Origin: Pseudohongiella nitratireducens
GTDB lineage: Bacteria > Pseudomonadota > Gammaproteobacteria > Pseudomonadales > Pseudohongiellaceae
NCBI RefSeq assembly: GCF_001642735.1
Contig: NZ_LWHM01000033.1
Span: 1-64,000, forward strand
DNA length: 64,000 nucleotides
Reading direction: 5' to 3'
The notes beneath the pieces were generated by a model. It had not been told where the DNA came from, searched no databases, and worked only from the letters and a program-made list of their open reading frames with translations. Below are positions 12,348 through 21,763 of this stretch, piece after piece; the stretch's first letter is position 1, and every line of letters begins with the position of its first letter. A program made the translations under genes and the position numbers.

Positions 12348-14138
12348 ATGAAAAAGTCTGAACAACCATTGCCATCCCCAATCAATGTAAACCGGCGAAG
12401 GTTCGTACAGGGCTTGGCTGCTGGTGGCGTGCTGGCGGCCTTTCCCGCAGTGTTGCAGGCTGCCAGCCGGGCAGGCGCGACGTTGACTCACACGGGTACG
12501 GCGCCCGTGCTCAGCGGCAATCAAATTGAGCTTGTGATAGCTGAGTCGCCGGTGAACTTTACCGGTGAAGTCCGTATGGCAACGACTATCAACGGCTCTA
12601 TACCGGCGCCGACATTGCGTCTGCGCGAAGGTGAGGAAGTCACCATTCGTGTGACCAATCACCTTGCAGTAGCGACTTCCATTCATTGGCACGGCATCAT
12701 CTTACCATACCAGATGGATGGAGTGCCGGGCATAAGTTTTGACGGCATAGCGCCTGGAGAAACCTTTGAGTACCGGTTCACGCTTCAGCAAAGCGGTACA
12801 TATTGGTATCACTCTCATAGCGGTTTTCAGGAAATTACGGGAATGTACGGTGCTTTGATTGTAGAGCCTCGTGACGGCGAAACTATACGAGCAGACCGAG
12901 ACTATGTGGTGCAGTTGTCCGATTGGACTGACGAAGACCCAATGCGGGTGTTTAGCAAACTGAAAGTCCAAAGCGATGTCTACAACTTCAATCAGCCTAC
13001 TGTGCCTGGTTTTATGCGCGACGTATCGACGCTAGGCTTGGCGGGTGCTCTCAACAAGCGTCGCATGTGGAATCAGATGCGCATGAATCCTACTGATCTG
13101 GGCGATCTATCTGCCTCAACCTTAACCTACCTGATGAATGGTCAAACACCAGCAGGCAACTGGACGGGCCTGTTCTCACCCGGCGAACGAGTTCGATTGC
13201 GATTTATCAATGCTGCTGGCAATAGCTTTTATGATATTCGAATTCCTGGCTTGAAAATGACCGTAGTCCAGGCCGACGGTCAAAATGTCGAACCAGTTTC
13301 TGTTGATGAGTTTCGGTTTGGGCCCGGGGAAACCTATGATGTGGTGGTAGAGCCCGAAAATGACGCCTATACGATCTTTTCGCAAAGCATGGAGCGTACC
13401 GGCTACGCCAGAGGCACACTCGCAGTTCGGCATGGACTTACGGCACCGACACCGGCGCTTGATGCCGTAGAATGGCTGGCAATGCGCGATATGATGGGTT
13501 CGATGGATCACGCCGGCATGAATCACAATGACATGGGTATGGACATGGACCACGGTGAAATGGCGATGGACCACAGTCAGCATGTCATGCATTCCAATCC
13601 TTTAGCCATACCCTCGTCCAGCGTCAACCACGCGCGTTCCGAATACGGGCCATCTGTAGATATGCTTGTCCATACGCCCCGTACCAATTTAGACGACCCG
13701 GGCGTTGGTCTTCGACAAAATGGTCGACGTGTGTTAACCCTTGCCGATTTGAAGACTATCGGCGGACCAGTTGATCAGAGACTGCCGACTCGGGAGATCG
13801 AGTTGCATTTGACGGGCAACATGGAACGGTATAGTTGGTCTTTTGATGGACTAGAGTTCGGCCAGAGTACCCCGATATCAATGAAACATGGAGAGAGGAT
13901 TCGGGTGATTCTGCAAAACGACACCATGATGACCCATCCCATGCACCTGCATGGGATGTGGAGCGACCTGGAGAACGACCAGGGTGACTTCCTTGTGCGG
14001 CGTCATACGATTCCGGTGCAGCCGGCACAACGAATAAGCTTTCTCACCACCCCTCATGACCTTGGGCGTTGGGCCTGGCACTGCCATTTATTGTTTCACA
14101 TGGACGCAGGCATGTTCCGGGAGGTGGTTGTATCGTGA
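12348..14138 (+). CDS. copA: CopA multicopper oxidase
   Basis: A 596-residue periplasmic laccase-like copper oxidase. The ATG at 12348 is chosen because AAAGGAG precedes it; the ATG at 12312 has no such site. The Tat signal NRRRFVQGLAAGGVL (residues 15-29) exports the folded protein. Copper ligands are in IHWHG (about 112), YWYHSHSG (about 155), HPMHLHG (about 530) and WHCHLLFHMDAGM (about 578). A Met/His-rich insert (MRDMMGSMDHAGMNHNDMGM and onward, about residues 385-420) marks the CopA/PcoA group, which oxidises Cu(I) and binds extra copper. The start of copB overlaps its stop (TGATG). Confidence 0.95.
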   Translation: MKKSEQPLPSPINVNRRRFVQGLAAGGVLAAFPAVLQAASRAGATLTHTGTAPVLSGNQIELVIAESPVNFTGEVRMATTINGSIPAPTLRLREGEEVTIRVTNHLAVATSIHWHGIILPYQMDGVPGISFDGIAPGETFEYRFTLQQSGTYWYHSHSGFQEITGMYGALIVEPRDGETIRADRDYVVQLSDWTDEDPMRVFSKLKVQSDVYNFNQPTVPGFMRDVSTLGLAGALNKRRMWNQMRMNPTDLGDLSASTLTYLMNGQTPAGNWTGLFSPGERVRLRFINAAGNSFYDIRIPGLKMTVVQADGQNVEPVSVDEFRFGPGETYDVVVEPENDAYTIFSQSMERTGYARGTLAVRHGLTAPTPALDAVEWLAMRDMMGSMDHAGMNHNDMGMDMDHGEMAMDHSQHVMHSNPLAIPSSSVNHARSEYGPSVDMLVHTPRTNLDDPGVGLRQNGRRVLTLADLKTIGGPVDQRLPTREIELHLTGNMERYSWSFDGLEFGQSTPISMKHGERIRVILQNDTMMTHPMHLHGMWSDLENDQGDFLVRRHTIPVQPAQRISFLTTPHDLGRWAWHCHLLFHMDAGMFREVVVS

Positions 14139-15103
14139 TGTATAAAATTAACATTTGCAGCTCTAGTAGAGTCTTGATGGTTTTTGGTTCGTTGATCATG
14201 CCAGTTGCGCTTTGGGCGCAGCCGAATGACCCACATGCCGGGCATAACCTGAACCCGATGGTAGACGCCCATGCAGGGCATGCGGACTCAGAGGTGGCAA
14301 CGGCTTCTTCGGAAAGTCCTGCGACTAATAATGGCGTTATGAACCACGGTCAGATGCAGATGCAAGGAGCGGAAGCACCTGCGGACGCGCGAGACCCCCA
14401 TGCGTACTCCGATGGTTATTCGCTAACTGAGGGGCCCTACGCCCGACCAGGTCCACGGCAACTGAAACTGGCCGATGAGCATCAGTTCTGGTCAGTGTTG
14501 GGCGAGCGGTTGGAATATGATCCAGACAACAAGACCGCTGTGTTTGATCTTCAAGGCTGGTATGGGTCCACCTACAACAAAGCTGTTGTCAAACTAGAAG
14601 GCGAAGTCGAGGAGGGCACATTAAAGGAAAGTGAGACAGACCTGCTTTGGGCGCGTGCCCTGAATGCCTATTTCGACACACAACTGGGTGTGCGTTTCGA
14701 TAACAATGATGAGGGTGAGGATCGCCAATGGCTGGCATTTGGTATCCAAGGACTCGCACCATACTGGTTCGAACTTGATGCAACGGCATATATTGCGGAA
14801 GGTGGGCGCTCAGCGCTGACCTTCGAGGCTGAATACGAACTATTGTTTACGCAGCGGTTAATTTTGCAGTCACGAGCCGAATTGACGTTTTATGGTAACG
14901 ACGATTTATCGAATGGGGTGGGAAGCGGTCTTTCAACTTCTGCTTTAGGAATGCGGCTACGTTATGAGTTTTCACGTCAATTCGCGCCCTATTTCGGATT
15001 CGAGTGGACAGGGAGTTATGGTAAAACTGCTGACTACCAAAGAGCAGAGGGGGCGCCGGTGCGTGACACTCGCCTGGTGGCGGGTGTTCGGTTCTGGTTT
15101 TAA
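14138..15103 (+). CDS. copB: CopB outer-membrane copper-resistance protein
   Basis: A 321-residue protein whose ATG at 14138 overlaps the copA stop. A signal peptide (VLMVFGSLIMPVALWA) precedes a His/Met-rich segment with HAGH and MNHGQMQMQGAEA motifs. Next comes the conserved beta-barrel of the CopB/PcoB family, with EHQFWSVLGERLEYD, YNKAVVKLEGEVEEG, QLGVRFD and a terminal aromatic strand RDTRLVAGVRFWF. It sits in the outer membrane and is thought to bind or pass copper. Confidence 0.92.
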   Translation: MYKINICSSSRVLMVFGSLIMPVALWAQPNDPHAGHNLNPMVDAHAGHADSEVATASSESPATNNGVMNHGQMQMQGAEAPADARDPHAYSDGYSLTEGPYARPGPRQLKLADEHQFWSVLGERLEYDPDNKTAVFDLQGWYGSTYNKAVVKLEGEVEEGTLKESETDLLWARALNAYFDTQLGVRFDNNDEGEDRQWLAFGIQGLAPYWFELDATAYIAEGGRSALTFEAEYELLFTQRLILQSRAELTFYGNDDLSNGVGSGLSTSALGMRLRYEFSRQFAPYFGFEWTGSYGKTADYQRAEGAPVRDTRLVAGVRFWF

Positions 15104-15124
15104 CAATCAATACATTATCGGGAA

Positions 15125-15580
15125 ATGAATATGAGAAAAGTAAACCGGTTGACAATTTTACTGTCGAGCTTGATTTTGTTGCAAACGGGTGCGTTGCGGG
15201 CCCATACAGAGCTCTCCGAAATCGTTCCAGCGGAGGGTGCCGTGATCAATATGCCGCTATCTGCATTGGAACTAAACTTTAATGCAGATGTTCGACTTTT
15301 GCGTCTGGCCCTTTTGCATGCAGGACAACACTCAATAGATATTGGATTTAATCCCACCGCCGACACGAAGCGTCAATTTGTTGTGCCACTGACAAACCTT
15401 CAACAAGGACAATACGAGGTGGAATGGACAATTATGGGGGCTGACGGCCACACGATGGACGGCAGCTCTGATTTCACCCTGACGTCGGACGCGATGTCTG
15501 CGCACGGCAATCATATGCAAAATATGCAGAGCGAGGACACATCCGATATGGGGCACTCCGAACACGGGCACGCTCACTGA
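15125..15580 (+). CDS. copC: CopC periplasmic copper-binding protein
   Basis: A 151-residue protein. The signal peptide ends at ALRA, leaving His as the mature N-terminal residue (HTELSEIVPAEGAV), a Cu(II) ligand in the family. The second part of the site lies in EWTIMGADGHTMDGSSDFTL. A His/Met-rich tail (HGNHMQNMQ, HSEHGHAH) is added beyond the usual domain. Two in-frame ATGs (15125 and 15131) are possible; ribosome spacing does not separate them clearly. It delivers copper to CopD, whose gene begins 2 bp after the stop. Confidence 0.92.
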   Translation: MNMRKVNRLTILLSSLILLQTGALRAHTELSEIVPAEGAVINMPLSALELNFNADVRLLRLALLHAGQHSIDIGFNPTADTKRQFVVPLTNLQQGQYEVEWTIMGADGHTMDGSSDFTLTSDAMSAHGNHMQNMQSEDTSDMGHSEHGHAH

Positions 15581-15581
15581 T

Positions 15582-16460
15582 ATGAGCCCCTGGGATATCT
15601 GGTCCTTGGTCAGTAAATTGCTTGTCCTGGTTGGCGCAAGCACTGTTTCTGGTGGTACATTCAGTCTTTATCTGAGCCGGGATTTCGGAGACGACATCAG
15701 CGGGCGAATGCGTCGCTATATCATCCTTGGGGCAATGCTTGGAGCTGTGGCGACAATGGTGACATTTCTAACGCAGCTCGGCGCAATCAATCAAAACGGG
15801 TTGCGTGGCATGTTTGATCCTCAAATGGCTTTGATCATCGGTCAGTCACCACTCGGCTATGCCACAGGGACAAGGTTCGCCGGTTTTACGATCGCGATTG
15901 CCGCGATGCTAATGTGGCAATATCGTGAACGATCTCGGCTCTACTACCTTTACGTTGTGTTTGGCCTTAGCGCTCTGGCATCACTGTTTTTTTCGTTTAC
16001 TATGATGGGGCATATCGCCGAACTTGGCATTCTTCCCCGTCTGAGCATTGTGATTCATGTTGCAGCCGCTCTTCTGTGGATAGGGTCTTTGTATCCCTTG
16101 TGGCTTTTGTGCAACGCAGATGTTTCGAGTGCAAAGTTAAAGACTGTTATGGAAAAATTTGGTCGGTTTGCCATCTATTTAGTGGCTTTGTTGCTCACTG
16201 CGGGCGTGTATTTGCTGACTCAGCTACTGTCCTCAATCGACCAATTGTTCAGTACCCCGTATGGTCAAGCCATGCTTATTAAACTACTTGCTGTGGTTGC
16301 TCTGTTGACGCTGGGCGCTTTAAATAAATTTTTTCTTGTCTCTCGTCTGTACGTAGACACTGGCAGACAAAGTCTGGCTCGCTCTATTGGGTTGGAAATG
16401 GTAATGGCGCTGGGGATACTGGCCATGACGGTCCATTTGACTACGAATGTTGGACCTTAA
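15582..16460 (+). CDS. copD: CopD inner-membrane copper protein
   Basis: A 292-residue protein of about eight membrane helices, matching the CopD family. Conserved features include the start WDIWSLVSKLLVLVGASTVS, the helix LSIVIHVAAALLWIGSLYPL with a His in the bilayer, and PYGQAMLIKLLAVVALLTLG. With CopC it is thought to move copper into the cytoplasm or to the membrane. It is the last gene of copABCD; the next gene starts 98 bp on with its own ribosome site. Confidence 0.9.
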   Translation: MSPWDIWSLVSKLLVLVGASTVSGGTFSLYLSRDFGDDISGRMRRYIILGAMLGAVATMVTFLTQLGAINQNGLRGMFDPQMALIIGQSPLGYATGTRFAGFTIAIAAMLMWQYRERSRLYYLYVVFGLSALASLFFSFTMMGHIAELGILPRLSIVIHVAAALLWIGSLYPLWLLCNADVSSAKLKTVMEKFGRFAIYLVALLLTAGVYLLTQLLSSIDQLFSTPYGQAMLIKLLAVVALLTLGALNKFFLVSRLYVDTGRQSLARSIGLEMVMALGILAMTVHLTTNVGP

Positions 16461-16558
16461 TGCCGTCCACCGTCCACCGTGCGCAAGGGGAGGAGGCATA
16501 AATTAAATCTCGAATCCGGCCCGACAGGCTAATCCGCTAATACAGGAGAGCGTTGACC

Positions 16559-17917
16559 ATGGAATCCGACGACAAAAATGATCGCAAATCAAGCTACGCC
16601 AAAGACAGTTTAACGTTGGGCGGCACCGTGATGCTGGGCACTGGTGTCATGATAGGTGCAGGTATCTTCGCGTTGACAGGGCAGATGGCACAAATGACGG
16701 GCGTATTGTTTCCGTTGGCATTTCTGGCTGCCGCGGTAATCGTGAGCTTCAGTTCGTATTCTTACATCAAGATATCCAATGCCTATCCGTCTGCCGGTGG
16801 CATTGGTATGTACCTGCACAAGGCATACGGGAACCGACTACCTACCGCGTTCAATGCTTTGTTAATGTACTTTTCAATGGTAATTGCGCAAAGTTTCCTG
16901 GCACGTACATTTGGCGCGTATACCATACAACTCTTTGGCGGTGATGATACTGGTCTGATGATTCCTGTGTTGGGCGTGTCTCTAATAGTTGCAGCCTTTT
17001 TGGTCAACTTGTCCGGGAATCGATGGGTTCAGGGTGTCGCCTCTTTTATCGGGATCCTGAAGATAGGCGGTATACTGATTTTCGGATTAGTGGGGGTATG
17101 GATAGCAGACAGCCTCGCTGTTGATTTCTCGAACTCAAGAGAAACAGGCACAGTCGGCAACTTTCTGGGCGCTACCGCTCTGGGTATTTTGGCTTTCAAA
17201 GGCTTCACCACGATTACCAATAGTGGCTCGGAGGTTAAGGACCCAACACGGAACGTCGGACGCGCCATAGTGATTTCCATTGCAGCCTGTGTGGTGATCT
17301 ACACCCTGGTAGGCTTTGCGGTTGCGAGCAACCTCTCGCTTGCCGAGATCATTGAGACACGAGACTATTCGCTTGCCGCCGCCGCGCGGCCAGCGCTGGG
17401 TGAGTATGGCGTATGGTTCACGGTAGCCATCGCTATGATGGCCACTGCCGGGGGAATTCTGGCCAGTATATTCGCGGTGTCGCGCATGTTAGCGATGTTG
17501 ACAGAAATGAAGCTTGTTCCGCATCGCCACTTTGGTATGCCCGGCAGTATACAGAAACACACACTGGTCTACACCGTAGTTTTGGGGCTGGTTTTAACTG
17601 CATTTTTCGATCTGTCCCGAATAGCTGCGCTGGGTATTGTGTTTTACCTGATCATGGACATTGCCATCCATTGGGGAGTGCTGCGTTATTTACGCGAGGA
17701 TATAAATGCCAATGCTTGGGTGCCTGTTGTGGCGATTCTGCTTGATTTGCTCGCGCTTGGTGGTTTCGTCTGGGTTAAGCTGAACACGGACCCCTTCGTA
17801 ATCGGGGTTGCAGTTGTTGCAATGATCGTGATTGCAGTTGCCGAGCAAATCTTTCTCAAGAGAACTTCGGAGGCACGAGATGCCGGGGGTGACGAATCTC
17901 ATGAAGGTCATCACTAA
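16559..17917 (+). CDS. APC-superfamily permease, copy 1
   Basis: A 452-residue protein with about 12 membrane helices. The ATG at 16559 follows AGGAG by 10 bp. Helix I has GTGVMIGAGIFALTGQMAQ, the unwound GxG segment that binds substrate in APC amino-acid transporters. KGFTTITNSGSEVKDP corresponds to the helix VI region, and RNVGRAIVISIAACVVIYTL follows. Three near-identical copies occur in this window (also 30437 and 57298), each with metal-resistance genes beside it, so an ordinary amino-acid role is not certain. The C-terminal tail ends in ESHEGHH, a possible metal-binding patch. Confidence 0.85.
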   Translation: MESDDKNDRKSSYAKDSLTLGGTVMLGTGVMIGAGIFALTGQMAQMTGVLFPLAFLAAAVIVSFSSYSYIKISNAYPSAGGIGMYLHKAYGNRLPTAFNALLMYFSMVIAQSFLARTFGAYTIQLFGGDDTGLMIPVLGVSLIVAAFLVNLSGNRWVQGVASFIGILKIGGILIFGLVGVWIADSLAVDFSNSRETGTVGNFLGATALGILAFKGFTTITNSGSEVKDPTRNVGRAIVISIAACVVIYTLVGFAVASNLSLAEIIETRDYSLAAAARPALGEYGVWFTVAIAMMATAGGILASIFAVSRMLAMLTEMKLVPHRHFGMPGSIQKHTLVYTVVLGLVLTAFFDLSRIAALGIVFYLIMDIAIHWGVLRYLREDINANAWVPVVAILLDLLALGGFVWVKLNTDPFVIGVAVVAMIVIAVAEQIFLKRTSEARDAGGDESHEGHH

Positions 17918-17946
17918 AAACGAAAAATGAAATGGAGGATAGCACC

Positions 17947-18174
17947 ATGATGGGGAATGAAATGGCGGGAAATACAATGTGGGCAGAACACTGGCTGTGG
18001 ATGCTGGTAATCGCAATTGTGGCTGTGATCCCGGCGTGGCGTATATGTCAACGTACAGGGTATCCAGGTTTTTTAGGATTTTTGATACTGATACCCTTGG
18101 TGAATCTGGTTCTGTTGTACTTTCTTGCTTTTGCTCAATGGCCGGCGGAGAAAGCCCGGCGACATGATGAGTGA
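17947..18174 (+). CDS. Small membrane protein of the APC pair, copy 1
   Basis: A 75-residue protein. The ATG at 17947 is chosen because GGAGG stands 8 bp upstream, and the same arrangement occurs in the paralogue at 32989. Two hydrophobic helices (LWMLVIAIVAVIPAWRI and FLGFLILIPLVNLVLLYFLA) are joined by CQRTGYPG. It starts 29 bp after the permease gene and looks like its partner, since the copy at 32989 has the same neighbour. Function unknown. Confidence 0.75.
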   Translation: MMGNEMAGNTMWAEHWLWMLVIAIVAVIPAWRICQRTGYPGFLGFLILIPLVNLVLLYFLAFAQWPAEKARRHDE

Positions 18175-18249
18175 ATAAACTGGTATCTAATCGCTGAATT
18201 AATAATGATCAGCGAACGTAACGTAATATTTATCAAGGAAACATCTGGC

Positions 18250-18708
18250 ATGGAAATCAAAACGTTTTTCGATCTGATCGAATGGTCCCGCTCATTGCAT
18301 GCGCAACTGGCGCAATGCCTGTCACACTGTGCGAAATTGCACCATGAAGAGCGCACGGCCATGCTGCTGGAGTATCTTGCGTCCTGTGAAACTGCCATGG
18401 AAAAAATGGTGGCTGGCTTTGAACATCAGGCTGATCCCAAGGCGGCAAAGACGTATGTCTACGATTACATTCCTCATAATCCGATTAAGACACATCTCGA
18501 TTGTGATGATCACTACGCGAAAATGGATGCTGATGCGATCAGCGCTGAAGTCATCGATTTTCATGAGCAAGTCATTGAGTTGTACCGCACTCTGCTGCGC
18601 AAGGCAGAGATCCCAGAAGCTGCAGAGCTGATGCAACTGCTGCTCGACATGGAGGAGAATGAAACAAAGCTGCTGGTTCGGCAACTCGGACGGATGGATG
18701 ATTTGTAA
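18250..18708 (+). CDS. Helical His/Glu-rich protein of unknown function
   Basis: A 152-residue, predicted all-helical soluble protein. The ATG at 18250 follows AAGGA; the ATG at 18205 has no such site. Helices contain acid/His pairs (KLHHEERTAMLLEYLA, VAGFEHQ, IDFHEQVIELYRTLL, LLDMEENETKLLVRQLG), which could bind a di-metal centre as in ferritin-like bundles, but no full ExxH set is certain. A truncated paralogue of the last helices occurs at 62531-62698. Role unknown; context suggests metal or stress handling. Confidence 0.65.
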   Translation: MEIKTFFDLIEWSRSLHAQLAQCLSHCAKLHHEERTAMLLEYLASCETAMEKMVAGFEHQADPKAAKTYVYDYIPHNPIKTHLDCDDHYAKMDADAISAEVIDFHEQVIELYRTLLRKAEIPEAAELMQLLLDMEENETKLLVRQLGRMDDL

Positions 18709-18778
18709 GCGTGATTACTGATTCTGGCAACACGACTCCCAATTAATCACGGTTTTCGGAACTTAGCAGAGCCAAGGC

Positions 18779-20062
18779 CTATTCAGCTGAATTTAACAGC
18801 AGCAGCGGGGCGAAACCACCCCCCGGTGTGCGGAAATTGGTTGTTTGCCCCTGATAGAGCCGCGCTGCAGCCAATAGAACGGCGCCCTTGTAGGTGTAAA
18901 GACGCACATCAACCTTGAGCATCTGCTGTTCTCCATCAACCAAAACCACTCGTTCCGAAGGAGGTACATAAGCCTGAGCGATATAATCGCTGTCAAGAAT
19001 ACGGGCAAATGTACCTTTGGTCAGCTTGCTGCCGCGGTAGACACCTTTGCTGCCATGACCTGCCACCGGTTTAAAAAACAATTGCTTTCGCTGCTGCCAA
19101 AGCTCATCGGCGTTGGTTGCATTCACTTGCACGGTGCGCGGTACGCCATGCTGTAGGAATTCAGAATGTTCGCGGCTTAGCCCCCAGTCGAGCAAGGTAT
19201 CACGATCAGATAACAGTGCCAGGTTACGCTTGTCTGCGCGAAGCGCATGAACAAAAGGATTGGGCGTGATGACAGCGCTGCCGTCCAGCCATGCCGAGCG
19301 CAGGGCCGCCTGCTCAGGAGCTTGCAGTCCGAAATCCACAAGGCGGTTATATACCATATCGATCTGTTTGTCGCCGCTATACAGTGCGCCATCCTTATAC
19401 CGGAGATCTGAGGGAGACAGTATTAATGCATCGAACCCATTGTTCCGCAACAACTGTTGTGCCAGTCTGAATTCGGGATACAGGTACTGTTCGGCTGGTT
19501 GCTCGTCCACTATGGCTATTGTTTTGGGTCGGCCGCTGCCGCGCTGTGCGCGCCATTCACTGTCGAATTGCGCAACCACGGCAGAGTCAAAGCTCTCCGC
19601 GCCTGATATGCGTGTTGATGCACCACAACATTGAATCTGGGCATGTCCCATTACGGCGTTGAGGAATGCGCCACCGGCATTGGTATTTACTTCAATAAGG
19701 CGAGGACCATCCGCTCCCAAGTGGAAATCGTAGCCCATAAATGCGCCTGATGGTCCCGAGTCGACCTGCGCGCTCTGTGGTGCCCACGATAATACACGAC
19801 GACGATAGTCGGGGAGTGTGGCCACAGCTTCCAGAGCATGGACAATGCCTTTCATTTGTTCCAGTATCTGCTCACGGATAAACACTGCGGTGCTCGAGAA
19901 AAATTGCTGCCAAGCAGCGCTGGAGAGGATTTCGTCGGCGTTGTCACCCAGTTGATCGGCAATATTGTGAACGATTGCTGACTGGTCAAGTGTGACGCAA
20001 ATGCAGTGCTGGTTCAACCTTTCCGCTTCTGCTCGGTCTGAAGAATTATCGATAGAGTACAA
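18779..20062 (-). CDS. ATP-grasp-like protein of unknown function
   Basis: A 427-residue protein. Features resembling ATP-grasp enzymes include GYDFHLGADGPRLIEVNTNA (acid and Asn near the metal site), YNRLVDF, ADKRNLALLSD, the nucleotide-lysine loop QLFFKPVAGHGSKGVYRG, and VDVRLYTYKGAVLLAAARLY with GQTTNFRTPGGGFA near the C-terminus. Such enzymes ligate a carboxylate to an amine via an acylphosphate. A shattered copy lies at 22663-22929 inside the transposon. The pairing of a peptide-ligase-like enzyme with metal genes might mean a small thiol or peptide product, but the product is unknown. Confidence 0.6.
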   Translation of the reverse strand: MYSIDNSSDRAEAERLNQHCICVTLDQSAIVHNIADQLGDNADEILSSAAWQQFFSSTAVFIREQILEQMKGIVHALEAVATLPDYRRRVLSWAPQSAQVDSGPSGAFMGYDFHLGADGPRLIEVNTNAGGAFLNAVMGHAQIQCCGASTRISGAESFDSAVVAQFDSEWRAQRGSGRPKTIAIVDEQPAEQYLYPEFRLAQQLLRNNGFDALILSPSDLRYKDGALYSGDKQIDMVYNRLVDFGLQAPEQAALRSAWLDGSAVITPNPFVHALRADKRNLALLSDRDTLLDWGLSREHSEFLQHGVPRTVQVNATNADELWQQRKQLFFKPVAGHGSKGVYRGSKLTKGTFARILDSDYIAQAYVPPSERVVLVDGEQQMLKVDVRLYTYKGAVLLAAARLYQGQTTNFRTPGGGFAPLLLLNSAE

Positions 20063-20618
20063 AGCCTGCTTCTCCTGGAAACTGATGCAGAGAGGTATTG
20101 TACAGCTTTTGTCGTAATCACCCCATTGTTGCGCACAAAAGTCGGTGGCTCAACTCCCTCAGCATTCAGAGTTTCAGTTTATTGCATAGTCACAATTCCA
20201 GCGGTATGCACGAGAGTGAGTTCAGTAACACTTACTTATATGGAGACCGCAAAATAGAAATTTTACTGCAAGCACTGTTGGCTAATTCAATAATGCCCCT
20301 GACGCCGATGCTGGCCGAGACCTTGCCAGGCGGACAGCGGCAAACGGGGGAATCAGGGGCAAAGCCAAGACCATCGCATGCATGATGACAGCGTAAAGGC
20401 GAGCGCATAGGTATGGAGAATGAGGAAAGACGGGATCATATTGAGTTAATGCAGGGCATGACGGAGCAGAAGATGGAAAACGCAGAGCAGGAGAGCTGCG
20501 AACACTGATCACCGCCTCTATCAGACCATGAAAGGAGCGCTAAAAAGACGAACTCGGTCATCTCATATCATAGCTGCGTTCGTTCTCCCCCTGTCTTGCG
20601 GTCAATAATCCCGCGCGA
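20063..20618. other. 556-bp gap with at most a small remnant
   Basis: No convincing gene. A 31-codon frame at 20413-20508 (MENEERRDHIELMQGMTEQK, then MENAEQESCEH and stop) has the Met/Glu-rich flavour of metal-binding helices and could be the end of a decayed gene, but it has no clear start site. The left end presumably holds the promoter of the ATP-grasp gene. Confidence 0.4.
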
Positions 20619-21170
20619 TTAGCTTGGTTTGCACGGTAAGAGGGCGGTGTAACCAAGCATGTGTCGGCGCGCCAGCCACATTATCACCGGTGACAACAAC
20701 AGCCACTGAAACACAGGGGTCAAACCCACGTCAAGCATCGGGATAATTGGCATAGAGTCGGCATACGTCCATCGTTCCAGTGGACCAATCGCTAGCCATT
20801 CTAGGACGACAGTGACGACGAGAGCCGTGATAATCAGGACGACCGCAGGTTTTCGATCGCCTCTGAGCAGCCATTGTCGGTTACTGCAGGTTACCGATGC
20901 CAGCCAGAAGCTGATTAAAAGAATCACGACATCACCGCCTGTGGCGCGTGTACATAACCAAACCACCGAAGCGTGGGATGCCTCTGCCATTCCGCTATAC
21001 CAAGGCACCTGAAGCATTTCCCATAAGAAATGCGTCAGAAACCCGAACCCCGCTAGAGGAAGCTCTGGAAAACGGGGGATGTATCTGTGTTCCGGACCGT
21101 CGATTGCGTCCCCGAATACTCTTTTGATCATACCTTTCTCTGTTTGGTGATTCCCTTCCGGTTTACTCAT
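20619..21170 (-). CDS. Multi-pass membrane protein of unknown function
   Basis: A 183-residue protein with four or five hydrophobic helices (AGFGFLTHFLWEMLQVPWYS, GGDVVILLISFWLASVT, AVVLIITALVVTVVLEWLAI, VFQWLLLSPVIMWLA). The FLWEMLQVPWY motif in the first helix looks conserved, but I do not recognise the family. A further in-frame Met (MIKRVFGD) occurs at residue 14. It reads in the same direction as the downstream ATP-grasp gene. Confidence 0.55.
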   Translation of the reverse strand: MSKPEGNHQTEKGMIKRVFGDAIDGPEHRYIPRFPELPLAGFGFLTHFLWEMLQVPWYSGMAEASHASVVWLCTRATGGDVVILLISFWLASVTCSNRQWLLRGDRKPAVVLIITALVVTVVLEWLAIGPLERWTYADSMPIIPMLDVGLTPVFQWLLLSPVIMWLARRHMLGYTALLPCKPS

Positions 21171-21328
21171 TGAAGGCTTTTTTCGAAATGATCAAGTAGC
21201 TACACTTTTAACAGCAATGCGCCCGGTCTTGAAGCTCACGTGTTGCTGCCACGCGCCAGATTTAGTTGGCCAGAACAAATGCCGTTGGAACCACGACAAG
21301 GAAAAAGCATTATGGGCGTCAAAAAATT

Positions 21329-21610
21329 TCAATGTCTGTCTTTTGAGGACCAGAGGTACAAAGGGACAAACAAGACGGCAATATACCAACCGTACAGATA
21401 GACTTCTATCAATCCAATTAAAAATCCCGTCCACGTAAGCCATTCAAAACCAGGTAGCAACGGTGCCCACGCCTCATACATGCGCATCTGTCCCGGGGCG
21501 ACTAGGCCAAAGCCAACGCACAGCAGGTAGCTGATTACCAGCAGAAGTGACAGGGTGTTGCCTAACGGGATGATACGCAAATGGATCCCAGGTGCGTTCG
21601 AACTGTTCAT
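21329..21610 (-). CDS. DUF5676-like small membrane protein, copy 1
   Basis: A 93-residue protein with two membrane helices: LGNTLSLLLVISYLLCVGFG and WTGFLIGLIEVYLYGWYIAV, with PLLPGFEWLTW between. The start MNSSNAPG at 21610 follows GAGGAAACTAG; the ATG at 21652 is a longer alternative. It is a diverged paralogue of the gene at 46773-47054, yet its first codons and 5' flank are identical to that copy over 175 bp. Unknown function; such proteins are common in metal islands. Confidence 0.7.
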   Translation of the reverse strand: MNSSNAPGIHLRIIPLGNTLSLLLVISYLLCVGFGLVAPGQMRMYEAWAPLLPGFEWLTWTGFLIGLIEVYLYGWYIAVLFVPLYLWSSKDRH

Positions 21611-21763
21611 AGCTAGTTTCCTCTTTTCATTGTGGTGAAAAAGTGTACTCATTATTGGGTAAATGTTGTTTCAGTCATTGTTTCTTTGTCGATTCATTCA
21701 CGAGCCTAGTGGTTTAATTGGCGAAGAAAGCCCTGCTTTATGGGTAGGATCTAGGACAGCGTC
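21589..21763. repeat. 175-bp identical direct repeat, copy 1
   Basis: Bases 21589-21763 are identical to 47033-47207. The repeat covers the first codons and upstream region of the DUF5676-like gene and the last codons of the EamA gene. In copy 1 only the 3' end of EamA is left, joined at 21764 to the ABC-ATPase fragment, so copy 1 is a recombination product. Confidence 0.9.

Noticed and set aside
20098-20385. 95-codon frame upstream of the ATP-grasp gene
   Set aside because: No ribosome site, low-complexity end, no recognisable motif.
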